A stretch of DNA of 64,000 nt from Natronococcus occultus SP4. GTDB taxonomy: Archaea; Halobacteriota; Halobacteria; Halobacteriales; Natrialbaceae. Numbering within the stretch: the first letter of the stretch is position 1; each line of letters opens with the position of its first letter. Below the pieces are notes generated by a model that saw only the letters and a program-made list of their open reading frames with translations, made no database searches and was not told the origin of the DNA. A program made the translations under genes and the position numbers. The stretch is from contig NC_019974.1 of assembly GCF_000328685.1 (NCBI RefSeq), positions 3,091,001 to 3,155,000 of the forward strand. Reading direction: 5' to 3'. Of the stretch, positions 8,661 to 16,568 are shown in pieces.

Positions 8661-9827
8661 TCAGTTCTCCGTCGTTCCCGACGCGAACGGCCCCCACTCG
8701 AGCAGCCAGCGGGCACCTATGACGACACCCAGCAGCGCCGCCCCGACCGTGCCGTAAAACAGCGCCGGACGGCGCTCGGAGATCGACCTGGCGAGAAACA
8801 GTGCGACGCCGACGCCGTGTGTGACCGGGTTGAGCGTCTGGCCGTCCACGCCCTCGTATCGGACGTCGATCGGCCGTTCGGTGATCGTCAGTCGCGCGTC
8901 CTGCGCGTCCATGATCAGCTCGCTCTCGACGCCCATCCCGCTGGTTTCGATCGAGAGCGTCTCGATGGCGTCCCGCGAGAACGCGCGGAAGCCACTCTGG
9001 GTGTCCGAGAGCTTCGTCCCGCTCGAGCCGAACGTTAAATAGTCGAGCACCTGCTGGCCGACGCGACGATGGAACGGCGTTTCGTCGGGCCCGCCCTCGA
9101 GGTAGCGACTGCCGACGACCATGTCGGCGTCCGCGGTCTCGACGGGGGCGGCGACGGTCGGGATGTCGTCCGGATAGTGTTGGCCGTCCCCGTCGAGGAT
9201 CACCACCGACTCGTGGTCGGTCGTCCGGGCGTACTCGAACAGCGTTCGCAGCGCCTCCCCCTTCCCGCGGTTGCTGTCGTGCTCGAGCACCGTCGCGTCG
9301 GTCTCGGCGACGATCTCGACGGTCTCGTCGCTGCTCCCGTCGTCGACGACGACGACCTCGGCTGCAAACGTCGACGCGTCACGGACGATGTCCTCGATAC
9401 TGCCTGCCTCGTCGTACGCCGGGATCCCGACCAGTCGGCCGGCCGTCGACCGGGATTCGGCGACGACTGCGTCGGCGTGATACGCCGGCGAGGCGAGACT
9501 CCGCTGTCGGCTCGCCTCGAAATCGATCGGAGCGTCGCCCGCTGCGACGACGAGGCTGTCACAGCCGTCGGCCCGGGCGGCCGAAACGAGTGTTTCCCGG
9601 CGGTCGTCCTCGTCGGGACCGGGCGATTCCAGAACGGTGACGTCCGGATCCGCCGAAAGCGAGTCGAGGTCGTCCGCGAGACCCGTATCGAGGACGAAGA
9701 CCGAGTGATTCCTGTCGCGCGCTCGGGATACCGTCTGAAGCGAAACCGATCCGGTTTCGTCCGGGATCAGTCCGAGCCCGAGCCGTGTCTCTGCGTCCGG
9801 TGTCGATGGGTGGTGTTGGGATTGCAT
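8661..9827 (-). CDS. Family 2 glycosyltransferase with an extra N-terminal domain
   Basis: 388 residues. The catalytic GT2 (GT-A) domain covers about 130-340: VGIPAYDEAGSI, VVVDDGSSDET (residues 160-170), HDSNRGKGEALR, and DGDGQHYPDD (212-221) with the metal-binding DxD-like group. It resembles polyprenyl-phosphate mannose or glucose synthases (DPM1 and AglJ type), which start lipid-linked glycan assembly at the membrane. A membrane helix at about 362-385 follows (LFYGTVGAALLGVVIGARWL). The first 130 residues look like a weakened second GT-like Rossmann half (VFVLDTGLADDLDSLSADPD) with no catalytic motif. The gene stands alone, so its glycan is unknown. Confidence 0.85.
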   Translation of the reverse strand: MQSQHHPSTPDAETRLGLGLIPDETGSVSLQTVSRARDRNHSVFVLDTGLADDLDSLSADPDVTVLESPGPDEDDRRETLVSAARADGCDSLVVAAGDAPIDFEASRQRSLASPAYHADAVVAESRSTAGRLVGIPAYDEAGSIEDIVRDASTFAAEVVVVDDGSSDETVEIVAETDATVLEHDSNRGKGEALRTLFEYARTTDHESVVILDGDGQHYPDDIPTVAAPVETADADMVVGSRYLEGGPDETPFHRRVGQQVLDYLTFGSSGTKLSDTQSGFRAFSRDAIETLSIETSGMGVESELIMDAQDARLTITERPIDVRYEGVDGQTLNPVTHGVGVALFLARSISERRPALFYGTVGAALLGVVIGARWLLEWGPFASGTTEN

Positions 9828-10282
9828 CAGTGGGTGAGCGAGTCGACTGTCGGTGTTTGAGTGGTGACGTCGACGAGAGGTCGACGAGAGGATGGGACGA
9901 GCGTCGCCGTCGGGATCGAGAACCGCACGAACAACGGGACGAGCGACGACACGAGTCGAGTACGTAGTGATCGGTTCGTCGTTCCGTCGAACACGTTCTG
10001 TCGAAAAGCTCTTTCTGCAGAAGTGATAAATAGTTACTGCTTTAATTGTTCAGGATCGGAATACAGTCGTGTAATAGTCACAATATCATTACAGTGTAGC
10101 AGATAATTATAGTGTAAATTGAATTTCTCTTTAAGATACTTATCTGGTGGGTCGAGGACGTTCCGACAGACGATGATTCGGACGCGTTGATCGTCACGAG
10201 CGCGTGACTTGCAGGTCCAACCTCCACCAAAGCAGTTTGGAAGCAGCGTTTCGGAACCGTCCGTCGACGGTTCGAATGACCG
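9828..10282. other. Intergenic stretch with an AT-rich block
   Basis: No gene is seen. An 11-base tandem duplication (GTCGACGAGAG twice) lies at about 9869-9890. The block from about 10010 to 10148 is strikingly AT-rich next to its neighbours. It probably carries the promoter of the glycosyltransferase gene or of the following gene, or marks an old insertion. Confidence 0.4.
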
Positions 10283-10633
10283 ATGACCGACCGCCAGGAA
10301 ACCACCCTCAACCTATCGAGAGCCCAGCAGTGGGTGCTTCACCACGTCCTGCTCGATCGTCTCGAGCTAGAAGCGAACGCGCCCGCGGCGACCGACCCGC
10401 CCTCCCCCGCAGTGTACCGCGCGTTCGACAAACTCGATCACGGCTGCGTTCGCTTCACGCGACGCGAGCGCCACCGACTGTGCGAGGCGGTACGCCAGTA
10501 CGCGGACGCGGCCGAAACCCCCGAGCGGGACCGCCCGATCGCCGAGCGCGTCCTCGCGGAGCTCCGGGACTCCCTGGCGGTGCCGACGACCGCCGCGAGC
10601 GCCGATCGAATGCGCGCCACCGAAGCGAACTGA
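10283..10633 (+). CDS. Haloarchaeal hypothetical protein (DUF7853-like)
   Basis: 116 residues, soluble and helical. The N-terminus LNLSRAQQWVLHHVLLDRLE followed later by YRAFDKLDHG and FTRRERHRLCEAVRQY matches a small haloarchaeal family of unknown function that I recall as DUF7853. No cysteine cluster, signal peptide or membrane segment is visible. An in-frame-independent ATG at 10276 lies just upstream, but the frame beginning MTDRQETT is the one with coding character. It is not obviously linked to its neighbours. Confidence 0.65.
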   Translation: MTDRQETTLNLSRAQQWVLHHVLLDRLELEANAPAATDPPSPAVYRAFDKLDHGCVRFTRRERHRLCEAVRQYADAAETPERDRPIAERVLAELRDSLAVPTTAASADRMRATEAN

Positions 10634-10673
10634 CGCGGGCGCCGACCGCCGGAGGACGACGGACCGGTTGCCC

Positions 10674-10904
10674 TCATCCCTCGCTGTGTCGACCGCCTTC
10701 TTCAGTCGGATCCGGCCCCTCTCTCCGACGTGTGTAGAGGTAGACGACCGTCACGACAAGTCCACACAGCGGCACCAACACCCCGAACTCGTAGGTCGCC
10801 GGGTATCGGAGCTTGCGCCGCTTCGCGTCGAAATGAACGAGGACGGAGATCGGAATCTGCAGAAGAACGACGGCCGCGAGCGCGGGGAAGACGAACGGTT
10901 CCAT
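10674..10904 (-). CDS. Small two-helix membrane protein
   Basis: 76 residues with two predicted membrane helices, PFVFPALAAVVLLQIPISVL and YEFGVLVPLCGLVVTVVYLY. They are joined by a basic cytoplasmic loop (HFDAKRRKLRYP) and followed by an RRREGPDPTEEGG tail. The layout resembles many uncharacterised haloarchaeal membrane peptides. It follows the lipoprotein gene's strand in the opposite order (it is downstream of 10960-11880), so co-transcription is possible. Function unknown. Confidence 0.6.
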   Translation of the reverse strand: MEPFVFPALAAVVLLQIPISVLVHFDAKRRKLRYPATYEFGVLVPLCGLVVTVVYLYTRRREGPDPTEEGGRHSEG

Positions 10905-10959
10905 CCTCTGATGGCTGGCCGTTCTCGTGTAAAAGCGTTTGCATCACGGGCGCGCTCGG

Positions 10960-11880
10960 TCAGTCGTCGGCTCGGAGCGTCGCCGTATACTCCGTGTTGC
11001 CGGTGAGTTCGACGCCCTCCTCGAGCGTGGGATACTCCTCGGCGGCGACGACCAGGACGTACTCGCCGGACTGGAACTCGAACTCGGCCACGCCGTGGTC
11101 GTCGACTGTCTCGGTCTCCCCCCAGCCGCCCAGCCCCCGTTCTTCGAGAGTGACGGTCGCGTGATCGATCGGCTCGCCGAACTCGTCCTGGACGACGACC
11201 CGGAACAGGTGTCGCTCTACGGGCTCGCCCCCCTCGTCGTCGGCCTCGACGTCGTCGAGTTCGAGTTCGTACGCGGCGGCGTCCGCGCAGTTGTTCAGTT
11301 CGAAGGAGTAGACGGCGTCGTCGGCGCCGGGCTCCGGTCCGTCGGCCCCGGCCTCGGTCGTCGAGGACAGCTCGTTCCCCTCCGCGTCGTAGAGCCGGGC
11401 GGTTACGGTGGCCGTAACCTCGGCGCCGCTGGCGTTTGCGAGCATCAGGTGGACCTCACAGAACTCGTGGGGCGGCTCGTCGCCCCAGGTGAAGGTGTGG
11501 CGCTCGACCGCGAGGTGTCGCTCGGCGGCCGCAGACAGCGAGACCTCGCCGTTGATCGACTCGTCCTCGTGGATCTCGTCGTCGCGGTCGACGTCCTCGT
11601 CGGACTCGTTTGCCTCGCCCGACTCCGTACTCTCGGGTTCGTCCTCGTCGTCACTCTCGGCGTCCGGTCCGTCCTCAGTGTCACTCTCGGCGTCCGGTCC
11701 GTTCTCGTCGGACGAATCGTCGGCGTCGCTTGCGGACCCGTCCTCGTCGACCGCATCGTCGCCCGTCGACTCGGGCCCATCGGTCTCGTCGCTCCCGTCG
11801 TCCTCGGTATCGGTACAGCCCGCGAGCAACGCCGACAACGAGACACCCGCAGCGGCAAACTCGCGGCGATTCATTCGCAT
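10960..11880 (-). CDS. Tat-dependent lipoprotein with acidic repeat linker
   Basis: 306 residues from ATG 11880 (ATG 11874 also fits). The N-terminus has RREF followed by a short hydrophobic stretch and the lipobox LLAGC, as in Tat-exported haloarchaeal lipoproteins anchored at Cys. Residues about 25-105 are an Asp/Glu/Ser linker containing an exact 30-base tandem repeat (11651-11710, GPDAESDTED in protein). Two beta domains follow: one with EVHLMLANASGAEVTATV, and a C-terminal carboxypeptidase-regulatory-like (Ig-type) domain with DEFGEPIDHATVTLEE and ATLRADD. It is probably a surface-exposed binding or structural protein; the ligand is unknown. Confidence 0.8.
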   Translation of the reverse strand: MRMNRREFAAAGVSLSALLAGCTDTEDDGSDETDGPESTGDDAVDEDGSASDADDSSDENGPDAESDTEDGPDAESDDEDEPESTESGEANESDEDVDRDDEIHEDESINGEVSLSAAAERHLAVERHTFTWGDEPPHEFCEVHLMLANASGAEVTATVTARLYDAEGNELSSTTEAGADGPEPGADDAVYSFELNNCADAAAYELELDDVEADDEGGEPVERHLFRVVVQDEFGEPIDHATVTLEERGLGGWGETETVDDHGVAEFEFQSGEYVLVVAAEEYPTLEEGVELTGNTEYTATLRADD

Positions 11881-12076
11881 CGCTCCCCCTCTCGCGGCCG
11901 TCGGCCGCCGATCTCTCCCCAGTACATTCACGCTCTAGAAAACGTCTTCGAGCACATAACGCTTTACAGGCGGTCGAATGAGTCCGCGGGGTCGTCCCCC
12001 GGCGTTGGCCGATATCCGACGCGGTAGTGAGCGATTGAATAGAAGATGTTCATATATTGATTTTATCACGAATCGT

Positions 12077-12448
12077 ATGAAACGGCGATGGATCCTCGCG
12101 CCGACGGGGACTGTAACCGCAGCCGCGATCGCAGGTTGTCTCGGCAACGAGGACGGGGTGCCATCCCGAACGGATGAGGACGCGAACGCGGCGGACGCCG
12201 ACGAGGACGCGACCGTCGACCGGGAACACCCTACACTCGCGGTCGTCGACGCTCACCTGACGGCGGCAGCCGAGGACGGCGAGACCGTCGAGGCGTTCGA
12301 GCGGTTCACGCTCCTGACCGACGACGGCAACGAGGTCGTCGCCGTCCTGGTCGATGGCGAGGAGCTGGTGATCCACCGCGAGAGCGATGGGTCGTCGCGT
12401 CACCGACCGTTCGAATCTCCGTCCTCGTCGCCCGAATCGACACCATAA
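12077..12448 (+). CDS. Small lipoprotein, 123 residues
   Basis: The start is ATG 12077 (MKRRWILAPTG), then a hydrophobic segment and the lipobox AAAIAGC, so the mature protein begins at Cys around position 21. An acidic linker (DEDANAADADEDATVD) precedes a single beta domain with LAVVDAHLTAAAEDG and VVAVLVDGEELVIHRES. It sits divergently from the larger lipoprotein gene at 10960-11880, and the sequence between them, AT-rich around 12040-12070, probably carries both promoters. There is no recognisable enzyme motif. Confidence 0.65.
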   Translation: MKRRWILAPTGTVTAAAIAGCLGNEDGVPSRTDEDANAADADEDATVDREHPTLAVVDAHLTAAAEDGETVEAFERFTLLTDDGNEVVAVLVDGEELVIHRESDGSSRHRPFESPSSSPESTP

Positions 12449-12502
12449 CTACACGTCGAAAGGCGACAACGCTCATCTGTGAGCGGAACCTACTCGGTGG
12501 GG

Positions 12503-13693
12503 ATGGTTCGTCGGTCGCGGTACGTACACGCGCTGGGACTGCTCATTATCACGATCGCAGCCGGCCAGTCTCTCCTGAAGGTCGGAGGCGGCGGATCGAT
12601 CCTCGATGCGGCTATCGATTTCCTGCTGCTGGGGCTGACCGGCGCGCTGTTTCTGTACGTCGGCAGCTGGCTCTCCGACTCCGACATCGAGCCCGATCTC
12701 TACCCGCGGATCGCGCTGTGGAGTCTCGGCGGCGTCGGTGTCATGGTCGTCTTTCTCGTCCTCCGGGCGGTCCATCCCGGGATCCCGACCGAATTCACGT
12801 TCGGGACCCGCGCGGTCGCGCTGGCGATCGGCTCCGTCGCCGGCCTCGGGATCGGGATCCACGAGTCGCGGGCTATCTCCCGGGAGCGGGAGATCGAGCG
12901 ACACAACGACGCGCTCCGCCGGGTGCAAAACCGCCTGGAGGAGCGCAACGACGAACTCAAACGAACGCAGTGGGAACTCGAGGAGACGGTTCACCGACTG
13001 GAGGACTCGAACGAGCGCCTCGAGCAGTTCGCCTCCGCCGCCAGCCACGACCTCCAGGAGCCCCTGCGGATGGTCTCGAGCTACCTCGAGTTGCTCGAGA
13101 GCAGATACGCGGGCGCGCTCGACGAGGACGCAGCAGAGTTCATCGCGTACGCCGTCGACGGCGCCGATCGGATGCAGGTGATGGTCGACGACCTCCTGCA
13201 GTACTCCCGAATCGAAACCCGTGGGGACCCCCTCGAACCCGTCGATCTCGGGGACGTCCTCGAGGACGTGCTGACCGATCTCCAGATGCGGATCGAGGAG
13301 ACCGACGCCGAGATCACTGTCGGCGAGCTACCGTGGGTTGCGGGCGATCGGAGCCAGCTTCGGCAGCTGTTCCAGAACCTGCTCGACAACGCCATCGAGT
13401 ACAGCGGCGACGGCCCGCCGCGGGTCGGCGTCGACGCCGAGCGCCACGGGGACGAGTGGGCGGTCGCGGTTCGGGACAACGGGATCGGCGTCGATCCCGA
13501 ACACCAGGAGCGGATCTTCGAGATCTTCGACCGGCTCCACACGCAGGACGAACACGAGGGGTCGGGAATCGGGCTGGCGCTCTGTCAGCGGGTCGCCAGA
13601 CGCCACGGCGGTCGGATCCGACTCGAGTCCGAACCCGGCGAGGGGTCGACTTTCATCGTTACGCTCCCGTCCACGGAGTCGGCCTCGACGTGA
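12503..13693 (+). CDS. Membrane histidine kinase
   Basis: 396 residues from ATG 12503 (a GTG at 12479 is in frame). About four membrane helices fill residues 8-120 (HALGLLIITIAAGQSL; FLLLGLTGALFLYVG; ALWSLGGVGVMVVFLVL; AVALAIGSVAGLGIGI). A coiled coil follows (about 130-175). The HisKA domain carries the phospho-acceptor His in SAASHDLQEPLRM (about H182). HATPase_c has QNLLDNAIEYSG (N box), VRDNGIGVDPEH (G1), IFEIFDRLH (F box) and GSGIGLALC (G2). There is no PAS or periplasmic sensor, so the membrane domain itself or a partner must sense the signal. No response regulator lies next to it. Confidence 0.9.
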   Translation: MVRRSRYVHALGLLIITIAAGQSLLKVGGGGSILDAAIDFLLLGLTGALFLYVGSWLSDSDIEPDLYPRIALWSLGGVGVMVVFLVLRAVHPGIPTEFTFGTRAVALAIGSVAGLGIGIHESRAISREREIERHNDALRRVQNRLEERNDELKRTQWELEETVHRLEDSNERLEQFASAASHDLQEPLRMVSSYLELLESRYAGALDEDAAEFIAYAVDGADRMQVMVDDLLQYSRIETRGDPLEPVDLGDVLEDVLTDLQMRIEETDAEITVGELPWVAGDRSQLRQLFQNLLDNAIEYSGDGPPRVGVDAERHGDEWAVAVRDNGIGVDPEHQERIFEIFDRLHTQDEHEGSGIGLALCQRVARRHGGRIRLESEPGEGSTFIVTLPSTESAST

Positions 13694-13702
13694 GCGTCGC
13701 CG

Positions 13703-14212
13703 TCAGGATCGCTCCGTGGGGTTCGACACCACGTCGTGGAGGCGGATCCGACGCGCACGCTCGTGACAGCGAAGCTCCGCGCGGGCGGCCTCCCAGTCGG
13801 CGAGGTCCGCTTCGGTCACGTTCGCGCTCGTTACGTCGACCTCGAGCGGCGTCTCGGCGTCGTACCGCCGCTGGTAGCGCCACACCCGATCGACCAGCTC
13901 GTCCATACGGGACTCGAGGTCCTCGAGCGACCGCTCCCGTGCGAGCGTCGCCGCGGCGTCTCCCGGGAACTGCGCGTCGTTGCGCACGTAGGTCGGCGGC
14001 GACTCCGCTCGTTCGGTGACGATTCCGAGTTCGACGAACGACTCGAGAGTCTCCGCGACCGTCCCGCGATCCCGGGCCAGACGCCTGGCGAACTCCGCTT
14101 CGGTCAGCGGCGTCTCGGTTCGGGCGAGCAGGTCGTACAGCTGTTCCGCGACGGATCCGGCGACGAACGGGTTCTCGACTACCCGCGAGTCACCCTTCGA
14201 GCGACGTGCCAT
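13703..14212 (-). CDS. Winged-helix regulator (DUF7342-like)
   Basis: 169 residues, convergent with the histidine kinase gene and ending 10 bases from it. The N-terminal half is a winged helix-turn-helix: AEQLYDLLARTETPLTEAEF, then RLARDRGTVAETLESFVELG. A helical C-terminal part follows, LEDLESRMDELVDRVWRYQR. The arrangement matches a haloarchaeal family of small DNA-binding proteins (recalled as DUF7342). Targets are unknown; the adjacent kinase is a possible but unproven partner. Confidence 0.7.
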   Translation of the reverse strand: MARRSKGDSRVVENPFVAGSVAEQLYDLLARTETPLTEAEFARRLARDRGTVAETLESFVELGIVTERAESPPTYVRNDAQFPGDAAATLARERSLEDLESRMDELVDRVWRYQRRYDAETPLEVDVTSANVTEADLADWEAARAELRCHERARRIRLHDVVSNPTERS

Positions 14213-14765
14213 CGTGTGATCGTCTCTCGCATCCGATATGGGTAATTGCCGAGTGCAACCGTTTTTCTGCGGCTAAACCGGGCTGTAGTGGTCGGCTACC
14301 GACGTCGCTGGCGACTCCCAGCGAACAGACCGCCCGGACGGAACTCGAGCGCCGCCGGTGGAAGCCGGAAACGACGCTCGTGGAACGGGTTGGGCCGTAC
14401 CGTTCCGAGGACGGCAGCGAAAAGGCCGAACATGGCAGTCGGCGCCTGGACGGCGCTCCAGCACTGATCTCAGGAGCTACGTATCGGTGCGACAGTCACG
14501 GAGCATCGTGGGGATCGTCGTATGCTATTCGTTGGCATCACCACCGTAGTAGCTATTACGGGTTTTCAACTTATAGTTCCTTCTATCGGGGTAAGTAATC
14601 CATCCCTGCAGAAATAGTCGTACGTTCGTGGACTATGTCCGAATAAGACGAAACTTCCACAGATATCGAGCCCAGATCTGACGAACCCCGTTCGACTGAC
14701 AATCGTGGCGGGATCCACGGACCGTGCGGTGACCGCGAGGACGCAGCCACGGAGCCGCTCCCACG
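14213..14765. other. 553-base intergenic stretch
   Basis: No gene with coding character is seen on either strand. A short AT-rich block at about 14550-14600 is the only contrast. The downstream half lies beyond the stop of the stress-protein gene at 14766, and the upstream edge carries the promoter of the winged-helix gene. Confidence 0.4.
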
Positions 14766-15188
14766 CTACTTGACGACCGTGACGGGAACGGTCGATTTGT
14801 CGACGACCGTCTTCGCGACGCTGCCGACGACCTGCTCCTGGCGTTCCGAGAGCCCGCGGTGACCCACGTAGATCCGATCTGCCGACGTCTCGGTGGCGTA
14901 GTCGGCGATCGCGGCGGCCGGCCGTCCGGCGAGCAGTTCGGTGGTGATTTCGATCTCCGTGGCCGCGGTCTCGGCTGCCAGCTCCCGGGCCTGTCGTAGC
15001 GTTCGCTCGCCGTACTCGACGGCCTGTTCCTCGCCCGGAAGGACGAGGCTCCCGTCTACGAGTTCGGTTTCGGGCGTCAACACGTGGACGATCTCCAGGG
15101 CGGCGTCCCGGTCGCTCGCCTCCTGGGCCGCGCATTCGACTGCGGTGTCGCTGACCTCCGAGCCGTCGGTTGCAATCAGGATTCGCAT
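14766..15188 (-). CDS. Universal stress protein (UspA family)
   Basis: 140 residues, a single USP domain. The N-terminal strand MRILIATDGSEVSD has the conserved Asp, and the ATP-binding loop is readable as GHRGLSERQEQVVGSVAKTV (G-2x-G-9x-G-S/T). The ATP-binding form is therefore intact. USPs accumulate under starvation or stress and bind ATP or other small ligands. The gene stands alone. Other stress-protein genes lie at 15718 and 22443, and a fused USP domain lies in mnhE. Confidence 0.9.
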   Translation of the reverse strand: MRILIATDGSEVSDTAVECAAQEASDRDAALEIVHVLTPETELVDGSLVLPGEEQAVEYGERTLRQARELAAETAATEIEITTELLAGRPAAAIADYATETSADRIYVGHRGLSERQEQVVGSVAKTVVDKSTVPVTVVK

Positions 15189-15367
15189 ACGTATCCCTCC
15201 CGCTCGAACAACGATAATGCCGACCAGTCGTTCCTACACTGCGGGAAAAAACGGTTCCGTGACCGTCGTCCGGCGCGAATTCGGGGCAATCCGACCTTCG
15301 CCCAATAGTCCCAGATTCGTCTCGGTGGCAACAAAACTTATTGCGGCACGTAGCAGATCGATAACAA

Positions 15368-15520
15368 ATGAGCGAGTCGATCCCGCCGCAGTGTCCCGAA
15401 TGTGACTCCACGCAGCTGAAGCTCTCCCGGGTTGCTCCCGCCGAACACGACCGGGGTGAGGAGTGGGTTACCCACGTCTCGTGTAAGTCCTGCGACGAGT
15501 ACACCGAGTGGTACGGATGA
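15368..15520 (+). CDS. 50-residue zinc-ribbon microprotein
   Basis: ATG 15368 to TGA 15518-15520. Two CxxC knuckles, PQCPECDSTQ and VSCKSCDEY, are separated by 28 residues. A basic and aromatic stretch lies between, and the protein ends in YTEWYG. The spacing allows one zinc ribbon. It belongs to the class of haloarchaeal zinc-finger microproteins; the function of this one is unknown. It stands alone between two minus-strand stress-protein genes. An AT-rich TATA-like stretch (AAAACTTATT) at 15334-15343 lies about 25-34 bases upstream, which suits a leaderless transcript. Confidence 0.7.
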   Translation: MSESIPPQCPECDSTQLKLSRVAPAEHDRGEEWVTHVSCKSCDEYTEWYG

Positions 15521-15646
15521 GACACTTTGCGAGCGCCCGCCGTCGGTCTCGCAACGCTCAGCTCCACTGACGCGTTCTCACCAACGCTGCACGGTCGCGG
15601 AGATGTCGTCCTCGAGTCGAAGCGAGAGCGTCGGCGCGACCGATGA

Positions 15647-15693
15647 CAGCGATTCGGGGAGAAAGCTCACGACTTCAGTCGTGGGAGAAGTCA
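15647..15693 (+). repeat. Hairpin repeat copy 2 (IS200/IS605 right-end-like)
   Basis: Eight-pair stem (one G-T pair) at 15666-15685 with a TTCA loop, preceded by CGGGGAGAAAGC and followed by GAGAAGTCA. It matches the copies at 43831 and 42025 over about 47 bases once oriented. It lies 25 bases beyond the stop codon of the minus-strand gene at 15718, and reads TGACTT-hairpin-GCTTTCTCC from that gene. Confidence 0.65.
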
Positions 15694-15717
15694 TCAGAGT
15701 GTCTTCCGGCCCGGCGG

Positions 15718-16146
15718 TCAGTACACCGGGACGACCGATAGCTCCCGTTCTCGGAACGGCTCGAGCGGTTCCGAAGCGCGTCGCCAGGCACCGGCGCCCG
15801 CCGTCAGGTCGCCGTCGGCGACGACGGTGTCGGCCCCGACCTGTGTGGCGTACTCGACGATCTCGTCGATCGGGTGACCGATCCGGCCCGCCGTCTCGTA
15901 CGTCTCGAGTGCGGGCGCGGCGACTCGATCAGCCTTCCGTTCACAGACCTCTCGAATCGTCTCCGTCCCGGTCGGGATCCGCAGGCGTTCGGCCAGCCAG
16001 AGCTCCGCGCTCGCGTACCACTCCAACCCGAGGACGTAGAGGACGTAGACGGCGCCGCCGGAGTCGTCGGCGCGCCGGGCCGCCTCGAAGAGCACGCGCT
16101 CGGGGGAGGTGGTGCCGCTGACGACGGCGACGATTCCATCGCTCAT
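15718..16146 (-). CDS. USP-like stress protein without the ATP loop
   Basis: 142 residues with a USP-type alpha/beta fold: GIVAVVSGTTSPERVLFEAA, AVYVLYVLGLEWYA, IDEIVEYATQVGADTVVADG. The usual glycine-rich G-2x-G-9x-G ATP loop near the C-terminus is missing (DLTAGAGAWRRASEPLEP instead), so it probably belongs to the non-ATP-binding branch. A 3'-end hairpin repeat follows the stop. Cellular role unknown. Confidence 0.7.
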   Translation of the reverse strand: MSDGIVAVVSGTTSPERVLFEAARRADDSGGAVYVLYVLGLEWYASAELWLAERLRIPTGTETIREVCERKADRVAAPALETYETAGRIGHPIDEIVEYATQVGADTVVADGDLTAGAGAWRRASEPLEPFRERELSVVPVY

Positions 16147-16218
16147 CGGGACAGCGAACGTGCCGAGGACGAATAAACTCGCCGCGAGGACGGACCTCCC
16201 GTCGCGCTGACCCGCCGA

Positions 16219-16323
16219 TCACTCCGCGTACTCGAGTTCGACCCCGCTGTCGACCAGCACGTCCCACCAGTACCACCACGCGAGCAGGTACGCGCCCGAC
16301 AGCGTGCCGGCGACGGCGAGCAT
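16219..16323 (-). CDS. Possible 34-residue single-span membrane peptide
   Basis: From ATG 16323 the frame encodes MLAVAGTLSGAYLLAWWYWW, then a short acidic tail ending VELEYAE. The aromatic-rich helix and the acidic end look protein-like and resemble short haloarchaeal membrane peptides. The same frame stays open upstream to 16518, but that part lacks coding character and overlaps the promoter region of the MFS gene. Kept as a candidate only. Confidence 0.4.
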   Translation of the reverse strand: MLAVAGTLSGAYLLAWWYWWDVLVDSGVELEYAE

Positions 16324-16568
16324 CGGCTCGACGGGAGTCACTCGCCACCCACCCCCGCTCGCTCGGCTGGCAGCGATCGCCGCGACGACCGGCTCGAAAA
16401 CCGTACTGTGCGGTCGGACATGGCTGCTGGATGACGAGACGTCCGCCCTCACGTCGTTCCATGACATGTGGACACATAGCTTCGGGGGCCGTCGTTCGAA
16501 TCGAGACGGTTCCGGCAACCCGTTCGCGGATCAGAATCCTTTCGAGCGATCGCAAACGAGAGACTGGC

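Noticed and set aside
10255-10290. GGTTCGAATG resembling a tRNA T-loop
   Set aside because: No acceptor stem, D-arm or anticodon arm can be folded around it. The same applies to similar strings near 925 and 16490.
11651-11710. Tandem 30-base repeat as a mobile or regulatory element
   Set aside because: It is in frame inside the acidic linker of the lipoprotein and only lengthens that linker.
14566-15567. Long minus-strand frame (333 codons) over the stress-protein gene
   Set aside because: Ser/Arg/His-rich product with no family motif; it overlaps a clear USP gene in another frame, so it is a shadow frame of GC-rich DNA.
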